From positions 45,090 through 64,094 of the forward strand of contig DJWC01000006.1 of the NCBI GenBank assembly GCA_002441445.1: a DNA stretch of 19,005 nucleotides, read 5' to 3'. How positions within the stretch are numbered: the first letter of the stretch is position 1; each line of letters begins with the position of its first letter. The DNA is from Pusillimonas sp. UBA6240 (GTDB taxonomy: Bacteria; Pseudomonadota; Gammaproteobacteria; Burkholderiales; Burkholderiaceae_B). A model generated the notes under the pieces. The model was not told where the DNA came from and did no database searches. It saw nothing but the letters and a program-made list of their open reading frames with translations. Shown piece after piece: positions 6,202 through 15,425 of this stretch. The translations under genes and the position numbers were made by a program.

Positions 6202-6602
6202 GGCGCCTCGGGCCGGGCGGGCCTCGCGGCCCGGCCTGGTCCGGCCGGCGGATCGGCAGGCCATCGCCGGACCGCCGGCCGCCGGATCGCCGGATCGCCG
6301 GCCGCTCATCCCTCAGCAGCATGATGCTCTGGGGGATTTTCATTTGTCCCGAACCTGCGCGCCGCCCTGCCGCGTTGCCATAGATTCATACATCTCATCG
6401 GGAAAACACCGATCATTCAAGCCCGCCGCGCTGGCTACACTGGCCTCATGTCCTTGGCGCGGAGTTTTGCCGCCGGATCGCCGGCCGACTGGGGCACAGG
6501 CGCCTCTTTGAAGGCGCGCGCCGCATGGCGGCGAGTGTGATGTGTGTTGTGTGTTATTGGCTTACCCATTTAAACGAATCATATAAAAAGGGCGGCATAA
6601 CC
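6202..6602. other. Intergenic region between nirK and the ABC transporter operon
   Basis: About 400 bases without a supported gene. The first 100 bases are very GC-rich, with GGATCGCCG iterations; the 17-mer CGCCGGATCGCCGGCCG occurs exactly at 6288-6304 and again at 6471-6487. A weak hairpin with a T-rich tail lies at 6309-6342. Near the downstream gene the composition changes to GT-rich (6534-6558) and then AT-rich (6565-6590), where the promoter of the transporter operon is expected. No confident -35/-10 pair or operator was identified. Confidence 0.6.
6309..6342 (+). terminator. Possible terminator after nirK
   Basis: CCCTCAGCA pairs imperfectly with TGCTCTGGGGG around a GCATGA loop and is followed by ATTTTC. 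It lies about 110 bases after the nirK stop. The stem has a mismatch/bulge and the T run is only four bases. Confidence 0.4.
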
Positions 6603-8186
6603 ATGAAATTGATACGCAAGACCATGCTGTTTTCCGTACTGGCCGCGGGGATGATTGCCGCGGCCGGCCCTGCGCAGGCCCGGGATCTGATCATCGCCCT
6701 GCGCTCCGAACCCAGTTCCATGGACCCGCAGTTCCATTCCCTGACGCCGAACACCCAGTTGTCGGAAACCTTGTTCGACCCCTTGGTGCGCACGGACGGC
6801 ACGGCCAAGCCGGTGCCTTCGCTGGCGGAATCCTGGACGGTGGACGGCGATGTCTGGACGTTCAAGCTGCGCCCCAATGTGAAGTTCTCCGACGGCACGC
6901 CCTTCACCTCCGAAGATGTGCTCTTCACCTACGACCGGGTGCCCAAGGTGCCCAACAGCCCGTCGTCTTATTCCTTGTATCTGTCCACGGTCGACAAGGT
7001 CGAGGCGCCCGATGCGCATACCGTGAAGATCACCACCAAAGGGCCTTCGCCCGTACTGCTGGCCAATCTTTCCATGGTGCCCATCATGTCGAAGAAGGCG
7101 GCCTCGGGTCCGGCGCCCGAAGGCAAGACGACGGTGGAGCTGAACCGCGGGGACGGCCTGGTGGGCACCGGCCCCTACAAATTCGTGTCCTGGAAGCGCG
7201 GCGCCGAAATCGTCTTCGACCGCAACGAGCATTACTGGGGCGACAGGCCCGATTGGGACAAGGTCATTTACCGGCCCATTTCGAATTCCGCCGCGCGCGT
7301 GGCGGCCCTGCTGGCGGGCGACGTGGATGTCATCGAAGACCCCTCGACGGACGACCTGCCCAAGCTGAAGAAGGACAAGAACCTGCATGTGCAGGAAACG
7401 CCTTCGTTTCGCGTCATTTACATTGCGCTCAATCAGGGCAAGGAGCCGCCGGCGGGCATGACCGCGCCCGACGGCAAGAACCCGCTGACCGACCGCCGCG
7501 TGCGCGAGGCTCTGTCGCTGGCCATAGACCGCCAGGCCATCGTCGACCGCATCATGGACGGCGCGGGCATGCCGGCGGCCAACCTGCTGGCCTACCCGGC
7601 CTTCGGCGCATCGGAAAAGTATGCCAAAGTGCCCAAGGCCGACGCCGACAAGGCCAAGAAGCTGCTGGCCGAGGCCGGCTATCCCGACGGCTTCGCCATG
7701 TCGCTGGGTTCGCCCGATGGCCGCTACACCAACGACAAGCGCATCGCCCAGGTGGTGGCCTCCATGTGGGCGCGCATAGGCGTGAAAACAGCCGTCGAAA
7801 CCATGGCGCCGCCGGTCTTTTTCAAGCAGCGCAATGCTTACGCCTTCAGCTCCTACCTGGCGGGCTGGGCGGTCAGCTCGGGCGAAATGCTCAATCCGCT
7901 GAATTCTCTGGTCGTCACCAAAGATCCGGCGCAGGGCCTGGGCACGACCAACTGGAGCAAATATTCCAATCCTGAAATGGACAAGCTGGTGATGCAGGCT
8001 TCCAAAACGCTGGATGACGGCCAGCGGGCCGCGCTGCTGCAGAAAGCCGCCGACATGGCCATGGACGACTACAGCATTTTGCCGCTGCAATTCGAGCTTT
8101 CGGTCTGGGCCATGAAAAAGGATATCCGCTATGGCGGGCGCGCCGACCAGATGACGCTGGCGCAGTACATGACACTGGCCAAGTAG
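6603..8186 (+). CDS. ABC transporter periplasmic substrate-binding protein, peptide type (SBP family 5)
   Basis: The protein has 527 residues. It opens with a Sec signal peptide (MKLIRKTMLFSVLAAGMIAAAGPAQA, cleavage after AQA). The rest is a family 5 solute-binding protein like DppA, OppA or GsiB: LIIALRSEPSSMDPQ, ETLFDPLVR, LAESWTVDGDVWTFKLRPNVKFSDGTPFTSEDVLFTYDR, GTGPYKFVSWKRG, LTDRRVREALSLAIDRQAIVDRI and the closing DDYSILPLQFE region. Such proteins bind peptides, opines, glutathione or other N-containing compounds in the periplasm and hand them to a two-permease, two-ATPase importer, all encoded just downstream. The ATG at 6603 was chosen because the signal peptide starts there; an AGGGCGG ribosome site precedes it. 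An in-frame upstream start would add 26 residues ahead of the signal and is unlikely. The ligand cannot be assigned; the neighbouring amidohydrolases suggest a peptide-like or N-acylated compound. Confidence 0.93.
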   Translation: MKLIRKTMLFSVLAAGMIAAAGPAQARDLIIALRSEPSSMDPQFHSLTPNTQLSETLFDPLVRTDGTAKPVPSLAESWTVDGDVWTFKLRPNVKFSDGTPFTSEDVLFTYDRVPKVPNSPSSYSLYLSTVDKVEAPDAHTVKITTKGPSPVLLANLSMVPIMSKKAASGPAPEGKTTVELNRGDGLVGTGPYKFVSWKRGAEIVFDRNEHYWGDRPDWDKVIYRPISNSAARVAALLAGDVDVIEDPSTDDLPKLKKDKNLHVQETPSFRVIYIALNQGKEPPAGMTAPDGKNPLTDRRVREALSLAIDRQAIVDRIMDGAGMPAANLLAYPAFGASEKYAKVPKADADKAKKLLAEAGYPDGFAMSLGSPDGRYTNDKRIAQVVASMWARIGVKTAVETMAPPVFFKQRNAYAFSSYLAGWAVSSGEMLNPLNSLVVTKDPAQGLGTTNWSKYSNPEMDKLVMQASKTLDDGQRAALLQKAADMAMDDYSILPLQFELSVWAMKKDIRYGGRADQMTLAQYMTLAK

Positions 8187-8198
8187 GAGCGGCCGGGA

Positions 8199-9170
8199 GT
8201 GCTGTCCACGATAGTCCGCCGCCTGCTGCAGACGCTGCTGGTGGTGCTGGTGATGTCGGGACTGGTATTCGCCGGCCTGTACCTGATCGGCGATCCGGTG
8301 CTGATGCTGGCCAGTCCCGAGGCCACGGATGCCCAGCGCGAGGAGATACGCCGCGCGCTCGGGCTGGACCTGCCTCTGGGCAGGCAGTATCTGATTTTCT
8401 TGGGCAAGGCGGCGCAACTGGACTTCGGCAACAGCTTCCTGACGGGCGAGTCCGCCATGAGGCTGATCCTGGAGCGCATGCCCGCGACGCTGGAACTGGC
8501 CACGCTGGCCATGCTGCTGTCCGTATTGATCGGCGTGCCGCTGGGCATTTATGCGGGCTTGCGGCCCCGCGACGCGGGCGCGCGTTCCATCATGGCCGGC
8601 TCGGTGCTGGGTTTTTCCCTGCCCAATTTCTGGGTCGGGCTGATGCTGATCATGCTGTTCGCGGTGATGCTGGGATGGCTGCCCGCGGGCGGCCGCGGGC
8701 CAGTGGAATCCTTCGGACCGCTGAAGCTCAGCGCTTTCAATTGGGAAGGCCTGAAAAGCCTGATCCTGCCCGCCAGCACCATAGCCGTGGCCAAGTGCGC
8801 CCTGATCATCCGCGTCACGCGCGCGGCCACCCGCGAATGCCTGCCGCAGGACTACATCAAGTTCGCGCGCGCCAAGGGCCTGCGTGAAAAACGCGTGCTG
8901 GGCGTTCATCTGCTGAAGAACATCATGATCCCCATCGTAACCATAGGCGGGCTGGAATACGGGCAGGTGTTCGCTTTCGCGGTGGTGACGGAAACGGTGT
9001 TTTCCTGGCCGGGCATGGGCAAGCTGCTGATCGATTCCATCATCACCCTGGACCGCCCGGTGGTGGTGGCCTATTTGATGCTGACGGTCGTGTTCCTGGC
9101 CATGCTCAACCTGCTGGTGGATATCGCCTACACGGTCCTGGACCCGCGCGTGCGCCTGGAGGCGGCATGA
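8199..9170 (+). CDS. ABC transporter permease, DppB/OppB type
   Basis: The protein has 323 residues. One N-terminal membrane helix (about 8-32) is followed by a periplasmic segment with the family signature ALGLDLPLGRQYLIFL and LDFGNSF. Further helices lie at about 100-125, 130-165, 185-210, 250-275 and 285-310. The cytoplasmic EAA-type loop (YIKFARAKGLREKRVLGVHLLKN, about 224-246) contacts the ATPase. Start is a GTG; AGGAG overlaps the stop of the binding-protein gene and lies 9 bases upstream, and only 12 bases separate the two genes. It overlaps the next permease by 4 bases. It forms the import channel together with that permease. Family assignment is firm, substrate unknown. Confidence 0.93.
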   Translation: MLSTIVRRLLQTLLVVLVMSGLVFAGLYLIGDPVLMLASPEATDAQREEIRRALGLDLPLGRQYLIFLGKAAQLDFGNSFLTGESAMRLILERMPATLELATLAMLLSVLIGVPLGIYAGLRPRDAGARSIMAGSVLGFSLPNFWVGLMLIMLFAVMLGWLPAGGRGPVESFGPLKLSAFNWEGLKSLILPASTIAVAKCALIIRVTRAATRECLPQDYIKFARAKGLREKRVLGVHLLKNIMIPIVTIGGLEYGQVFAFAVVTETVFSWPGMGKLLIDSIITLDRPVVVAYLMLTVVFLAMLNLLVDIAYTVLDPRVRLEAA

Positions 9171-10105
9171 GCGCCCGCCACGATGCAAGCATGGCGGCCG
9201 GCGCGCCGCCCGTCCTTCCCGCGCGCGAAAGCCTGTGGCGCGTGTTCGCGGCGCAGTTCTTCTCCAGCAGGCTGGCGGTCTTCGGTTTGATTCTGTTGAT
9301 CATCTGCCTGGCCATGGCCCTGGGCGCGCCCTGGATATCGCCGCAGAATCCCTACGACATCGCATCGCTGGACATCATGGATTCGAAGATGCCGCCTGGC
9401 AGCGCCAATATGGACGGCTCGCTGACCTACTGGCTGGGCACGGACGGGCAGGCGCGCGACATCTTTTCCGCCATCCTGTACGGCATGCGCACCAGCCTGT
9501 TCGTGGGCTTCGTGTCCGTTTCCGCGGCCTTTCTGATCGGCGCGGCGGTGGGCCTGGTATCCGCCTATTTCGGCGGGCGCATCGACGCCTTGCTGATGCG
9601 GCTGGTGGATATCCAGTTGTCATTCCCGTCCATATTGGTGGCGCTGGTGCTGTTGGCCGTGCTGGGCAAAGGCGTGGACAAGGTGATCTATGCCCTGATC
9701 GCCGTGCAATGGGCTTATTTCGCGCGGGCGGCGCGCGGGGCGGCGATCGTCGAGCGCAACAAAGAATACGTCGAGGCCGCGCGCTGCATGGCGCTGCCCT
9801 GGCATCGCATCTTGCGGCGCCATGTCTTCCCCAACTGCATGCCGCCGCTGATGGTGATCGCCACCATCGATCTGGCGCATGCCATTGCGCTGGAAGCCAC
9901 GCTGTCCTTTCTCGGCGTGGGGGTGCCGGTTACCGAGCCTTCGCTGGGCATGCTGATCTCCAACGGTTTTGAATTCCTGTTGTCGGGCAATTACTGGATA
10001 TCCTTCTTTCCCGGCATCGCGCTGGCGCTGGTCGTGGTGGCCATCAATCTCGTGGGCGACCATCTGCGCGATATCCTCAATCCGCGCAATGAAATCCAGG
10101 GGTGA
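9167..10105 (+). CDS. ABC transporter permease, DppC/OppC type
   Basis: The protein has 312 residues. A cytoplasmic N-terminus leads into the OppC-type first helix (about 37-60, LAVFGLILLIICLAMALGAPWI). The periplasmic part carries YWLGTDGQARDIFSAILYG, the form of the HxLGTDxxGRDxxSR motif seen in this family. The core helices follow, with an EAA loop YVEAARCMALPWHRILRRHVFPN (about 200-222) and LGVGVPVTEPSLGMLI near the end. The ATG overlaps the TGA of the upstream permease (ATGA), a sign of translational coupling. It is the second half of the heteromeric channel. Confidence 0.93.
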   Translation: MSARHDASMAAGAPPVLPARESLWRVFAAQFFSSRLAVFGLILLIICLAMALGAPWISPQNPYDIASLDIMDSKMPPGSANMDGSLTYWLGTDGQARDIFSAILYGMRTSLFVGFVSVSAAFLIGAAVGLVSAYFGGRIDALLMRLVDIQLSFPSILVALVLLAVLGKGVDKVIYALIAVQWAYFARAARGAAIVERNKEYVEAARCMALPWHRILRRHVFPNCMPPLMVIATIDLAHAIALEATLSFLGVGVPVTEPSLGMLISNGFEFLLSGNYWISFFPGIALALVVVAINLVGDHLRDILNPRNEIQG

Positions 10106-10107
10106 GG

Positions 10108-11126
10108 ATGAGCGTACCGGACTTCCCGCCTCGCCCCGCAGCCATGCCGGCCAACGCCGGCCGGCAGCCGCTGCTGGATGTGCAGAACCTGCGCACCTGG
10201 TTCCATACGCGCGAGGGCGTCGTCAAAGCCGTGGACGGCGTGTCTCTGCAACTGGAGCAGGGCGAGATCCTCGGCCTGGTGGGCGAATCGGGTTCGGGCA
10301 AGAGCATCACCGGCTTTTCGCTGATGCGCCTCGTCGATGAGCCGGGCCGCATGCGGGCCAGGCGCCTGATGTTCGATGGCCGCGACCTGTTGTCCCTGTC
10401 CGCCGAAAGCTACCGGCAATTGCGCGGCCGGGACATGGCCATGATCTTCCAGGATCCGATGATGACCTTGAACCCCACGCTGAGGGTGGATACGCAGATG
10501 GTGGAAGCGTTGCGGGCCCATGGCCGCTACAGCCGCAAGGCGGCCCGGGAACGCGCCCTGCGGGTGCTGGACATGGTCGGCATCCCGGCGCCCGCCGAGC
10601 GGCTGCGGGCCTATCCGCATCAACTGTCGGGCGGCATGCGCCAGCGTATCGCGATCGCCATCGCCTTGCTCAATGCGCCCAAGCTCATCATCGCCGACGA
10701 GCCCACCACCGCGCTGGACGTGACCATACAGGGGCAAATCCTGTACGAGGTGCAGAAGCTTTGCCAGGAGCTGGGCACGGCGCTGATCTGGATCACCCAT
10801 GACCTGGCCATCGTCTCCGGCCTGGCCGACCGCCTGGCTGTCATGTATGCGGGGCGCATCGTTGAGACCGGCGCCACGGCCGATATTGTCGGGGCCGCCC
10901 AGCATCCCTATACCCACGGCTTGATCGCATCGATTCCATCCATCCGGACGCGCGGCGGGGACTTGTTCCAGATCCCCGGCTCCACGCCTTCTTTGATGGA
11001 TCTGCCGGCGGGCTGTCCGTTCCAGGCGCGTTGTCATCGGGCCTCGGATCAATGCCTTGCGGACCCGCCGCTGGAGGAGGTCGCGCCCGGGCATTGGGTG
11101 CGTTGCTGGCACAAGGGGCTGCAGCC

Positions 11127-11130
<4 letters not shown>
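10108..11130 (+). CDS. ABC transporter ATP-binding protein, DppD/OppD type
   Basis: The protein has 340 residues and is a cytoplasmic ATPase that powers the importer. Walker A is GESGSGKS (59-66), the Q-loop is in IFQDP (113-117), the ABC signature is LSGGMRQR (173-180), Walker B is LIIADEP (catalytic Glu198), and the H-loop is WITHD. The C-terminus carries the oligopeptide/dipeptide transporter extension (CPFQARC and DQC about 300-318). In dipeptide-type systems these cysteines can bind a 4Fe-4S cluster. I prefer the ATG at 10108, with AGGGG ending about 6 bases upstream, over an in-frame GTG at 10102 that overlaps the preceding stop. It is coupled to the next ATPase gene by a 4-base overlap. 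Confidence 0.93.
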
Positions 11131-12134
<1,004 letters not shown>

Positions 12135-12207
12135 ACATGTGCGATATCCGCTGTGCGCCGCCCATCGATCGGCATGCCGACAAGAACAAACCCAACCAGG
12201 AGAGGAC

Positions 12208-13068
12208 ATGAAATTCGCCGATTCGGAATTCGAGCCCTATGTGCTGACTCCGCCCGCCGCCAGCGCGATTCCGCTGGTGTGCGATTCGCCGCATAGCGGC
12301 GTGATCTACCCCGCCGACTTCCAGGCCTGCCTGCCGACTTCGATCTTGCGTTCGGGCGAAGACACCTATGTGGAGGAACTATGGCAGGCCATTCCCATGG
12401 TGGGCGGCACTTTGCTGGCCGCCAATTTTCCGCGCACTTACATCGACCCCAACCGCGAGGTCGACGACATCGATCCCAACATCCTGGCCGAACCGTGGAC
12501 GACGGAATTGCGTCCGACGGAAAAGTCGCGGCTCGGACATGGGCTGATCTGGAGCAGGGTGCGCGACCAGCCCATCTATGACCGCAAGCTATGGGTGGGC
12601 GAAGTCGAGAACCGCATAGGCAATTATCATCAACCCTATCACGAGGCGCTGATCCGGCAGATCGAAGCCGCCCACGAACGCTTCGGCGTGGTCTGGCACT
12701 TGAACCTGCATTCCATGCCTTCCGACTCCTACGAAGTGCTGGGCATCGATACCGACAAGCCGCTGGCGAATTTTGTGCTGGGGGATCGCGACGGCACGAC
12801 CTGCGACCCTACGCTGACGGGCATCGTCGAGGATTTCCTGCTGGATTGCGGCTATACCGTGGCGCGCAACGACCCCTTCAAGGGGGTGGCGTTGATCGCG
12901 CGCATAGGACGGCCCGAAGAGAACCGCCACAGCCTGCAGATAGAAGTCGATCGCAGCCTTTACATGGATGAGGAAAGCTACGAAAAGACGGCCAATTTCG
13001 GCAATCTGCAGCGCGACTTGTCGGAGCTGTCCGTGAAGGTGGCCGATTTCATCAGGACCATGTTGTAG
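12208..13068 (+). CDS. N-formylglutamate amidohydrolase family protein
   Basis: The protein has 286 residues. Family members hydrolyse N-formyl-L-glutamate (HutG-type, histidine degradation) or related N-acyl amino acids, using a zinc site. Seen here: CDSPHSGVIYP (25-35) with a likely metal-binding His29, RTYIDPNREVDDID (76-89), WHLNLHSMPS (163-172) and HSLQIEVDRSLYMDE (241-255), all in the order usual for this family. AGGAGAGG lies just before the ATG at 12208, which decides the start. It follows the second ATPase gene by 73 bases with no terminator, so it is probably the last gene of the transporter operon. No other histidine-degradation gene is present. This context suggests that the enzyme cleaves an amide or formamide bond in the imported compound, not necessarily N-formylglutamate. 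It is probably cytoplasmic, as no signal peptide is visible. Confidence 0.88.
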   Translation: MKFADSEFEPYVLTPPAASAIPLVCDSPHSGVIYPADFQACLPTSILRSGEDTYVEELWQAIPMVGGTLLAANFPRTYIDPNREVDDIDPNILAEPWTTELRPTEKSRLGHGLIWSRVRDQPIYDRKLWVGEVENRIGNYHQPYHEALIRQIEAAHERFGVVWHLNLHSMPSDSYEVLGIDTDKPLANFVLGDRDGTTCDPTLTGIVEDFLLDCGYTVARNDPFKGVALIARIGRPEENRHSLQIEVDRSLYMDEESYEKTANFGNLQRDLSELSVKVADFIRTML

Positions 13069-13181
13069 CGTTGGCCGTTTTTAGCGTCGACTGCTTGGGA
13101 TGAGCGCAGCCTTGCCGTTCGGTACGGAGCCAGGCGAGGCGGGGCCAAGGCGGCGCGCCCATTGAGCCGGCCGCCACCCTG

Positions 13182-14198
13182 TCACGCCAGATCGGCATCC
13201 GCCAGACGGAAACGGGCGCTTTGCCCGGGGCGCTCGTAGACCGCCCAATCCACTTTGTCGGCGCCCACGCGGATGTCGGCCGTCGCCAGGGTGTTTTCAT
13301 TGTCGCTGTCGTCGGGCGCGTCGCGGTAAATGGGGAAGCGCGCATCGCCGCGGTCCGCCAGTATGGCCAGCGGGTCGGTGGCGTCGCCGTTCAGCAAGGC
13401 TGCGCCGCGCGCCTGGCGATGGCGCGAAGAATCCGTGATGACCTGCGGATAGTCCGCCAGCTCCGCATGCACGATATGGTTGGCGTGCACGGACGCCTGG
13501 CGGATGCCGTGCACGGAGACGCCCATGGCGTTGAACTCCACGCTCAGCAGGTCGGGCCGGCCGCGTTGCGCCAGGCTTAGATGGAAGCCGCCGGAGCGCG
13601 GCGCGTCCCGCAGGACTTGTACGGCCGCGTCCAGGCCGGCCTGGTTCAACAGGGCGCGCGTCAGCACCATGCGGGGCACGCCTTCCGTGACCTCGCGCGA
13701 GCGCAGGTTGTTCACGGTCATCGCCAGCCCCGCTTCGTTGACGGCGAAAGTATGGCCGGGAATGGATGCGGGATACACGAAAGAGGCGAAACGCGGGCCG
13801 TTGCGAGGCGTAAACAGGCCCAGGCCGCAATAGCCGGCGAAGCCGGGGTCGCCGTCTTCGTTGTGGGTGATGCGCGGGCCGCTGCTCGAAGGCAGTTGCA
13901 CGGTGGTGCAGCCGTCGGGCGGCATGGACCAGAGGTCGCCGCGGCAATTCCACAGGAAGACATCGGCGGGCGCCAGTTCCAGCCCGGCGGCCAGGCCCAA
14001 TAGTTCCTGATGGATGTCCGGATAGCCTTGCCGCACCCGCGCCTCCATGGCGCGCGCCGCGGCGCTGCAGCGCCAGACCATCACGCTGTCCCAGGACGGC
14101 GATTTGACCAGATAGGCGTGCGCCGCCGCGGCGCCGAACTTGCCCAGTTCGCGGCCGATTTCAAAAGGAGCGCCTGAAGGTTCAATGAGTGACAACAT
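13182..14198 (-). CDS. C45-family autoproteolytic acyltransferase/amidase (IAT-like Ntn hydrolase)
   Basis: The protein has 338 residues and resembles the peptidase C45 / acyl-CoA:6-aminopenicillanate acyltransferase family. These Ntn hydrolases cut themselves at a Gly-Cys bond; the freed N-terminal Cys then acts as nucleophile on amide bonds. Visible traits: PFEIGRELGKFGA near the N-terminus, GLAAGLELAPADVFLWNCRGDL (68-89), the likely processing site DGCTTV with Cys97, ITHNEDGDPGF (110-120), and GHTFAVNEAGLAMTVNNL (about 150-165). The C-terminal third is less conserved. It has no signal peptide. It lies downstream of the RpiR regulator on the same strand (122 bases apart) and converges on the amidohydrolase gene. 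Bacterial members are mostly uncharacterised, and some hydrolyse N-acyl amino acids. Here an amide-hydrolysing role in the same pathway as the importer is inferred. The ATG at 14198 has no strong ribosome site. Confidence 0.85.
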   Translation of the reverse strand: MLSLIEPSGAPFEIGRELGKFGAAAAHAYLVKSPSWDSVMVWRCSAAARAMEARVRQGYPDIHQELLGLAAGLELAPADVFLWNCRGDLWSMPPDGCTTVQLPSSSGPRITHNEDGDPGFAGYCGLGLFTPRNGPRFASFVYPASIPGHTFAVNEAGLAMTVNNLRSREVTEGVPRMVLTRALLNQAGLDAAVQVLRDAPRSGGFHLSLAQRGRPDLLSVEFNAMGVSVHGIRQASVHANHIVHAELADYPQVITDSSRHRQARGAALLNGDATDPLAILADRGDARFPIYRDAPDDSDNENTLATADIRVGADKVDWAVYERPGQSARFRLADADLA

Positions 14199-14320
14199 AC
14201 GCGATCTTCAATAGTGTAGGAGCAACTGGATGCCGCGCTCGTGCTTTACCAGTACCACGCTTTGCGTCTGCATGGCCCGGCATCCTGGGCGCCGTAACGC
14301 TGAAAAACAGGCGGCGCCGG

Positions 14321-15217
14321 CTATTTCGCGCTTAGATAAGCGCCCGTCTGGTGCAATTCGTCTTCCGCGCGCGCGATGCCGTCGACGGCTTCCTTGCCGG
14401 CTTTGGCCAGTAGTTGCTCGATAAGGATTTCGACCAGTGCGGACGCGGCCGTGCTGGAGGGGAAAAAAGAAGGCGTTTCCGTCGAAAACACCAGGACGCA
14501 GTCGGCTTCCAGTGCGATGGGCGCCACCACGCTGTCGCACAGCGCTACTACGCGCGCTCCGGCGTGGCGAGCGGCCTGCGCGACCAGCAGCGCTTCCCGG
14601 GAATAGGGCGCGAAGCCGATGATCACTACGGCGTCGCCCTTTTGAATCGCCCGCAGTTCCATTTCCAGCGTGCCGGCGTCGCCGCGCAAGGCCGTGACGC
14701 TGGCGCGGAACAAGCGGTACAGGTACTGGAACGTATAAGCGGGGGAAAAAGAAGCGCGGAATCCCGCGATATGCACATGCCTGGCCCTGGAAAGCAGTTT
14801 GACCGCAAGCGGCATGCGCTCGGCGTTCATGTGCTCCAGCAGGCGGATGTTGTCGGCCTGAGCCGTTATGGCGCGGCCCAGGGCATCGCGCGGGTTATTG
14901 CCCTGGATCAGCTTGCGCGCCTGATCGGCGTAGCGCTTGGGTATCTGCCGCAGGGACTGCACGAATACGCTTTTCAGGTCGTCCCAGCCCGCATAGCCCA
15001 GCGACTGCGCCAGGCGCACCAGCGTCGCCGGCTGCACGCCGGCCTGCGAGGCGATCTTGCGCATCGAAGTGATGGGCACTTCGGCCGGGAAGTCCAGCAG
15101 GTACTTAGCGCCGATCTGGAATTGCCGCGTCATGGTTGGGAATTCGCCCTGCAGGCGCTCGGTCAGCGCTTCCATGCTGCGCGGCGGCGAAGGGGGAGGC
15201 ATCCGGGCGGGTGTCAT
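14321..15217 (-). CDS. MurR/RpiR-family transcriptional regulator (HTH + SIS domains)
   Basis: The regulator has about 298 residues with the start used here. The N-terminal RpiR-type HTH (about 28-90) contains the SMRKIASQAGVQPATLVRLAQSLGYAGWDDLKSVF stretch. The C-terminal SIS domain (about 125-270) includes HVHIAGFRASFSPA, GDAVVIIGFAPYSREALLVAQAARHAGARVVALCDS and a VFSTETPSFFPSSTAASALVEIL segment. SIS domains in this family bind the effector, often a phosphosugar, though many members control amino-acid or other catabolic genes. The start is uncertain: ATGs at 15271, 15250, 15217, 15202 and 15175 are all in frame, none with a good ribosome site. The gene is divergent from the aminotransferase gene across a repeat-rich promoter region, which it probably controls. 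It probably also controls the C45 gene on its own strand. Confidence 0.88.
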   Translation of the reverse strand: MTPARMPPPSPPRSMEALTERLQGEFPTMTRQFQIGAKYLLDFPAEVPITSMRKIASQAGVQPATLVRLAQSLGYAGWDDLKSVFVQSLRQIPKRYADQARKLIQGNNPRDALGRAITAQADNIRLLEHMNAERMPLAVKLLSRARHVHIAGFRASFSPAYTFQYLYRLFRASVTALRGDAGTLEMELRAIQKGDAVVIIGFAPYSREALLVAQAARHAGARVVALCDSVVAPIALEADCVLVFSTETPSFFPSSTAASALVEILIEQLLAKAGKEAVDGIARAEDELHQTGAYLSAK

Positions 15218-15340
15218 ACGAGGGCGTCTTCGCCGCGCAGAGCCCGGCATGTGGGCCGCAAGCAACAGCATGACAAGCGTCCGGAGCTGGAGGCGCGCAG
15301 CGTGCGCGCGGCGATTCGTGTGTGCGGCATCATGGCGGTA

Positions 15341-15411
15341 TTGATTTATTTGTTGAATACTATATCATATAAGAAACATTTGTTGAATCATTCTTCGATC
15401 GAATCATTCTT
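15341..15411. promoter_or_regulatory. Divergent promoter/operator region with nested direct repeats (RpiR gene / aminotransferase)
   Basis: This 70-base stretch is far more AT-rich than its surroundings. ATTTGTTGAAT occurs at 15348-15358 and 15378-15388, exactly 30 bases apart (about three helical turns). GAATCATTCTT occurs at 15385-15395 and 15401-15411, 16 bases apart, around a perfect palindrome TTCGATCGAA (15394-15403). A TATATCATATAAG block (15361-15373) could hold -10 elements for either direction; on the minus strand TTCAAC and TATAGT are spaced by 17 bases. The repeats are likely binding sites for the RpiR-family regulator. Confidence 0.65.
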
Positions 15412-15425
15412 TGCAGGCTTACGCC

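Noticed and set aside
4798..6309. 503-codon open frame on the minus strand opposite nirK
   Set aside because: It mirrors the codon structure of nirK and shows no recognisable domain; nirK is supported by every active-site residue.
6191..6511. Short open frame in the gap after nirK
   Set aside because: It overlaps the nirK stop, is Pro/Arg/Ala-rich, has no ribosome site and consists mostly of GC-rich repeat sequence.
6579..9188. Very long open frame (869 codons) on the minus strand opposite the binding protein and first permease
   Set aside because: The translation is rich in His, Gln, Arg and Gly with no family motif, and the plus strand has two unmistakable ABC transporter genes. It is a typical high-GC antisense artefact.
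14208..14540. 110-codon minus-strand frame covering the gap between the RpiR and C45 genes
   Set aside because: Most of it is an alternate frame of the RpiR gene. The unique tail is about 35 residues without a start or any recognisable motif.
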